From NCBI RefSeq assembly GCF_000422465.1, contig NZ_AULV01000023.1, forward strand, positions 1 to 45,837: a DNA stretch of 45,837 nt, written 5' to 3'. The DNA comes from Paenibacillus harenae DSM 16969 (GTDB lineage Bacteria; Bacillota; Bacilli; Paenibacillales; Paenibacillaceae). The notes under the pieces were generated by a model that worked only from the letters and a program-made list of their open reading frames with translations, had not been told where the DNA came from and made no database searches. Shown here piece by piece: positions 43,805 through 45,837 of this stretch (within the stretch, counting starts at the first letter, position 1; every line of letters starts with the position of its first letter). The position numbers and the translations under genes are program-made.

Positions 43805-44146
43805 ATGAGTAGGTCATTTGAATGGTTAAAGAGACGTTATGAACTTCTTGTTAAGTATATTGGAAAAGAATTAAACAAGTTGAAGATTACTTTAGATGTA
43901 AAGGTCTCACTTTTAGTATATAAAGATACTTTTTTTCGTTCAACTAAGGGAGGATACAAACTAGGAGCACGAGCCGAAGTTCTTCTTCGGGTACTTGGGG
44001 TACTCCTTCGTTCCGTAGTTAACCAGGAGTGGTCTCGATTAATTATTCAAATGCATAATAGAGGTTCATTAAACTCCCTCGGTACGATACAGTTTTCTCA
44101 CGAATGCTCGCTTATTCGCAGGATTTCACCAGAGGATGAATCGTAA
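43805..44146 (+). CDS. Doubtful small ORF overlapping dispersed repeat
   Basis: 113 codons with no clear ribosome binding site. The last ~25 codons lie inside the inverted copy of the dispersed repeat seen at 833-890, so at least this part is not a conserved protein end. The N-terminal half (MSRSFEWLKRRYELLVKYIG) reads plausibly but matches nothing I know. It is divergent from the sigma-factor gene. Confidence 0.2.
   Translation: MSRSFEWLKRRYELLVKYIGKELNKLKITLDVKVSLLVYKDTFFRSTKGGYKLGARAEVLLRVLGVLLRSVVNQEWSRLIIQMHNRGSLNSLGTIQFSHECSLIRRISPEDES
44072..44130 (-). repeat. Dispersed hairpin repeat, copy 2 (inverted)
   Basis: The reverse complement gives GAAATCCTGCGAATAAGCGA, GCATTCGTGAGAAAACTG and TATCGTACCGAGGGAGTT, nearly identical to 833-890, 43 kb away in opposite orientation. 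Confidence 0.8.
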
Positions 44147-44206
44147 TCCGGATTGAATGGGACGAGAGCCGTCAAAATGAGCAACCGACGCGCATGCGGG
44201 AACAGA

Positions 44207-44231
44207 AGGGGCGAGTTTTCGCTCCTTTTTT
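44207..44231 (+). terminator. Candidate terminator
   Basis: GGGGCG and CGCTCC pair (one wobble) around a short loop, followed by seven T residues. Confidence 0.6.
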
Positions 44232-44450
44232 GTTGATCTGCTGCACGCTGCTCCACGTACCTCCGGAGGCTTTCACTCCCATTTCTCGACGGGTCTATGC
44301 CCTTTCATTCCTTCGTTACGCCTATCCAGAGGGTGGAGGCCGGTATTCCTAACGGTACGGGTCTATGCCCTTTTGTTTAATGCAATCCGGTACTCCGTGC
44401 AATCTTGAAATCCTGCGAATAAGTCAGTTTTCGTGCTGATCGTGAAGCGA
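44232..44450 (-). other. Noncoding part of the IS, possible bridge-RNA region
   Basis: No gene in this 3' flank of the transposase. It has the two direct copies of the subterminal repeat 71 bp apart and, at 44407-44423, the first 17 bases of the dispersed hairpin repeat. In IS1111-group elements the bridge RNA lies downstream of the transposase, so this stretch (read on the minus strand) is the place to look. Confidence 0.4.
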
Positions 44451-45780
44451 TTAAGCAACCTGTTTCATAGGAAGAGCTCGATCCGGTTCGTAAGCTTCAC
44501 CGCTGCGTGCTATGGCAACCAGAATACGAGCTAGCTTGCCGCAAAGTTTCATCACTGAGCGCATTGGCTTCATGCTTTTCGTCTTTACATTTACTTCGTG
44601 CTGTCGTTTAAACGTTTCATCGTTCATAATGAGGGCCATGGTTGCCATGAACAGGGCATGCCGAAGTCTTGGTCGGCCACGTTTGCTGATGGACATCTGG
44701 CCCTTCCACTTGCCTGAGCTTGCTTCAGCTAGGTTGAGACCGGCATGCCGCAACAACGCATTGCCATGTGCATAACCGCTGAGATCGCCAGCTTCACCCA
44801 GAATGCCGGCGACAGACAAGATGCTCATCCCCTTCATTGCGAGCAGCGGTTTGGCCAGCGGAATCCGGGCCAGGGCAGTCGCTACTTCATCCTCGATTAC
44901 CTGCAGCTGCTCCATAGCCAGATCATACTCGGCCAGCAGCTGTTGTATATGAAGCTTATAGGCTTTCTCGGTATGCTTTGCGCCGACCGAGCGAGCTGCC
45001 AGCGCCAGCAGCTCACAAGCTCTTCGTTCACCGCTGTGTCGTTTCATGACTGTTTTCCAGCCGTCGATTACCTGGCGAACGGTGAGCTTTTGAAGATCAG
45101 CAGGCGTTGGAAAGAGACGCAGTGTAGCGAGCGACCCGGAGCCAATGAGGTGCTTGTATACCTGCCTCAGCTCTGGAAACACAATGTCGACCCAGCGATG
45201 GATCTGATTCTTGACGCTGACAAGACGATGGACGATTGTCTCCCGGTTCGCCATGAGCACTCGCAGTTCTATGAACACTTCACTGGTTTCTTTAATGACA
45301 GTGTAGTAGCCGTTTTTCACCATGTCGGCGATAACCAAGGCATCCTTGATGTCGCTTTTGGAGGGAGTATTATCGCGGTTTTCCTTGTTCTTTTTGACGA
45401 GATGAGGGTTTACCAACACGACCTCGAGGTTCCTGTCTTTGAGCCAGGCAGCAAGGCTGAGCCAGTAGTGGCCAGTTGGTTCCATACCGATGATGGTGTC
45501 GTTTAGTTGGTGCGTTTCCTGCATATCTTTCATCCACTGCAGCAGTTGGCTGAAGCCGGCATCGTTGTTGGAGAAGTGAAGCGGAGTGCCGAGCGTGATT
45601 CCACGGAAGTTGACAGCGCGAGCAACATGGGACTGCTGGGCGATGTCGATGCCGACGACAAGGTGCTGGGTTGAAATGCGTTCGAGCAGTTGATTTTGTT
45701 TGGCTTGAGCTTTAAAATTCAAGATAGAGCGACCTCCTTAAGATGGCTAAAGGGCTATGACCCGTGACTACCCCATCGTA
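44286..45780 (-). mobile_element. IS110/IS1111-family insertion sequence
   Basis: The element spans the transposase gene and its flanks. ACGGGTCTATGCCCTTT occurs twice downstream of the gene (about 44287 and 44358) and AAAGGGCTATGACCCGT once upstream (about 45750), forming an imperfect subterminal inverted repeat as in the IS1111 group. The exact ends are uncertain, and the high-coordinate end is near the window edge. Confidence 0.65.
44451..45722 (-). CDS. IS110-family transposase
   Basis: 423 residues. It starts at TTG 45722 with AAGGAGG 8 nt upstream. The N-terminal RuvC-like DEDD domain has VVGIDIAQQSHVARAV, IIGMEPTGHYW and KSDIKDALVIADMV, with all four acidic positions plausible; the C-terminal Transposase_20 domain has LAMKGMSILSVAGILGEAGD and HAGLNLAEASSGKWKGQMSI with the catalytic Ser in the SSG segment. 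IS110 enzymes work as serine/DEDD recombinases guided by a bridge RNA. The gene appears intact. Confidence 0.93.
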   Translation of the reverse strand: MNFKAQAKQNQLLERISTQHLVVGIDIAQQSHVARAVNFRGITLGTPLHFSNNDAGFSQLLQWMKDMQETHQLNDTIIGMEPTGHYWLSLAAWLKDRNLEVVLVNPHLVKKNKENRDNTPSKSDIKDALVIADMVKNGYYTVIKETSEVFIELRVLMANRETIVHRLVSVKNQIHRWVDIVFPELRQVYKHLIGSGSLATLRLFPTPADLQKLTVRQVIDGWKTVMKRHSGERRACELLALAARSVGAKHTEKAYKLHIQQLLAEYDLAMEQLQVIEDEVATALARIPLAKPLLAMKGMSILSVAGILGEAGDLSGYAHGNALLRHAGLNLAEASSGKWKGQMSISKRGRPRLRHALFMATMALIMNDETFKRQHEVNVKTKSMKPMRSVMKLCGKLARILVAIARSGEAYEPDRALPMKQVA

Positions 45781-45837
45781 CCGGAGTCGCTCGTTTTTAT
45801 GCAAAGTGCAAAATTAACGCTCTACAGGAATCCTAAC

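Overview
The window looks like chromosomal DNA of a Paenibacillus-type low-GC Gram-positive (Paenibacillaceae). Supporting evidence: Shine-Dalgarno sites of the AGGAGG type, a YesM/YesN two-component pair beside an LplA/LplB/YtcP-type sugar importer, a glmS ribozyme, a sigW-rsiW-cdaA-cdaR-glmM-glmS block, a GAAC-N4-GTTC SOS box, and PEP carboxylase and HtrA genes of Firmicute type. The assignment rests on recognised protein families and gene order, not on a database search.

Layout. (1) 1-6.0 kb is an accessory patchwork of small AT-rich genes: a protein with a degenerate metzincin motif, an Imm11/Imm43-like immunity protein, a DUF2750 protein, two lipoproteins and a secreted protein. They are separated by more GC-rich decayed sequence and by copies of a dispersed CTAACGGG/hairpin repeat that sit directly after stop codons, like cassette boundaries. 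(2) 5.9-6.6 kb holds an SOS-boxed promoter that now drives a chimera: the first ~21 codons of a UvrX-type Y-family polymerase joined in frame to a 3-oxoacid CoA-transferase subunit B lacking its own N-terminus. (3) 7-26.5 kb is a plant-polysaccharide utilisation locus: a secreted PKD-like protein, sensor kinase and AraC-type regulator, a three-gene ABC importer without ATPase, and GH43, GH3, nucleoside-hydrolase-like, GH78 and DUF5060/clan GH-A genes, ending in a frameshifted and truncated GH43. The secreted protein and the importer share a conserved promoter block. (4) 27.02-27.07 kb is the 3' half of a tRNA-Gly(UCC) gene with its terminator, the usual scar of tRNA-targeted integration, so DNA to its left may belong to an integrated island.

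(5) 27.2-40.3 kb is core chromosome: ppc with a leader of tandem hairpins, a PDZ-less HtrA-like protease, an EamA transporter overlapping sigW, rsiW with a sigma-W promoter between sigW and rsiW, then cdaA-cdaR-glmM (c-di-AMP and cell-wall precursor synthesis) and ribozyme-controlled glmS. (6) From 25 bp after the glmS stop, the attTn7 position, comes a Tn7-like transposon end with tandem 20-bp TnsB-type repeats. Two further repeat arrays and small cargo (XRE regulators, one broken, and an orphan basic protein) follow, with no tns genes in the window. (7) 42-45.8 kb carries a sigma factor with a ~340-residue C-terminal extension and an IS110/IS1111-type element.

The signals most worth following are the stacked Tn7-like ends after glmS, the cassette-like repeats at 2.1-3.3 kb, the SOS-driven polymerase/CoA-transferase fusion, the shared importer/secreted-protein promoter, and the displaced sigma-W promoter.
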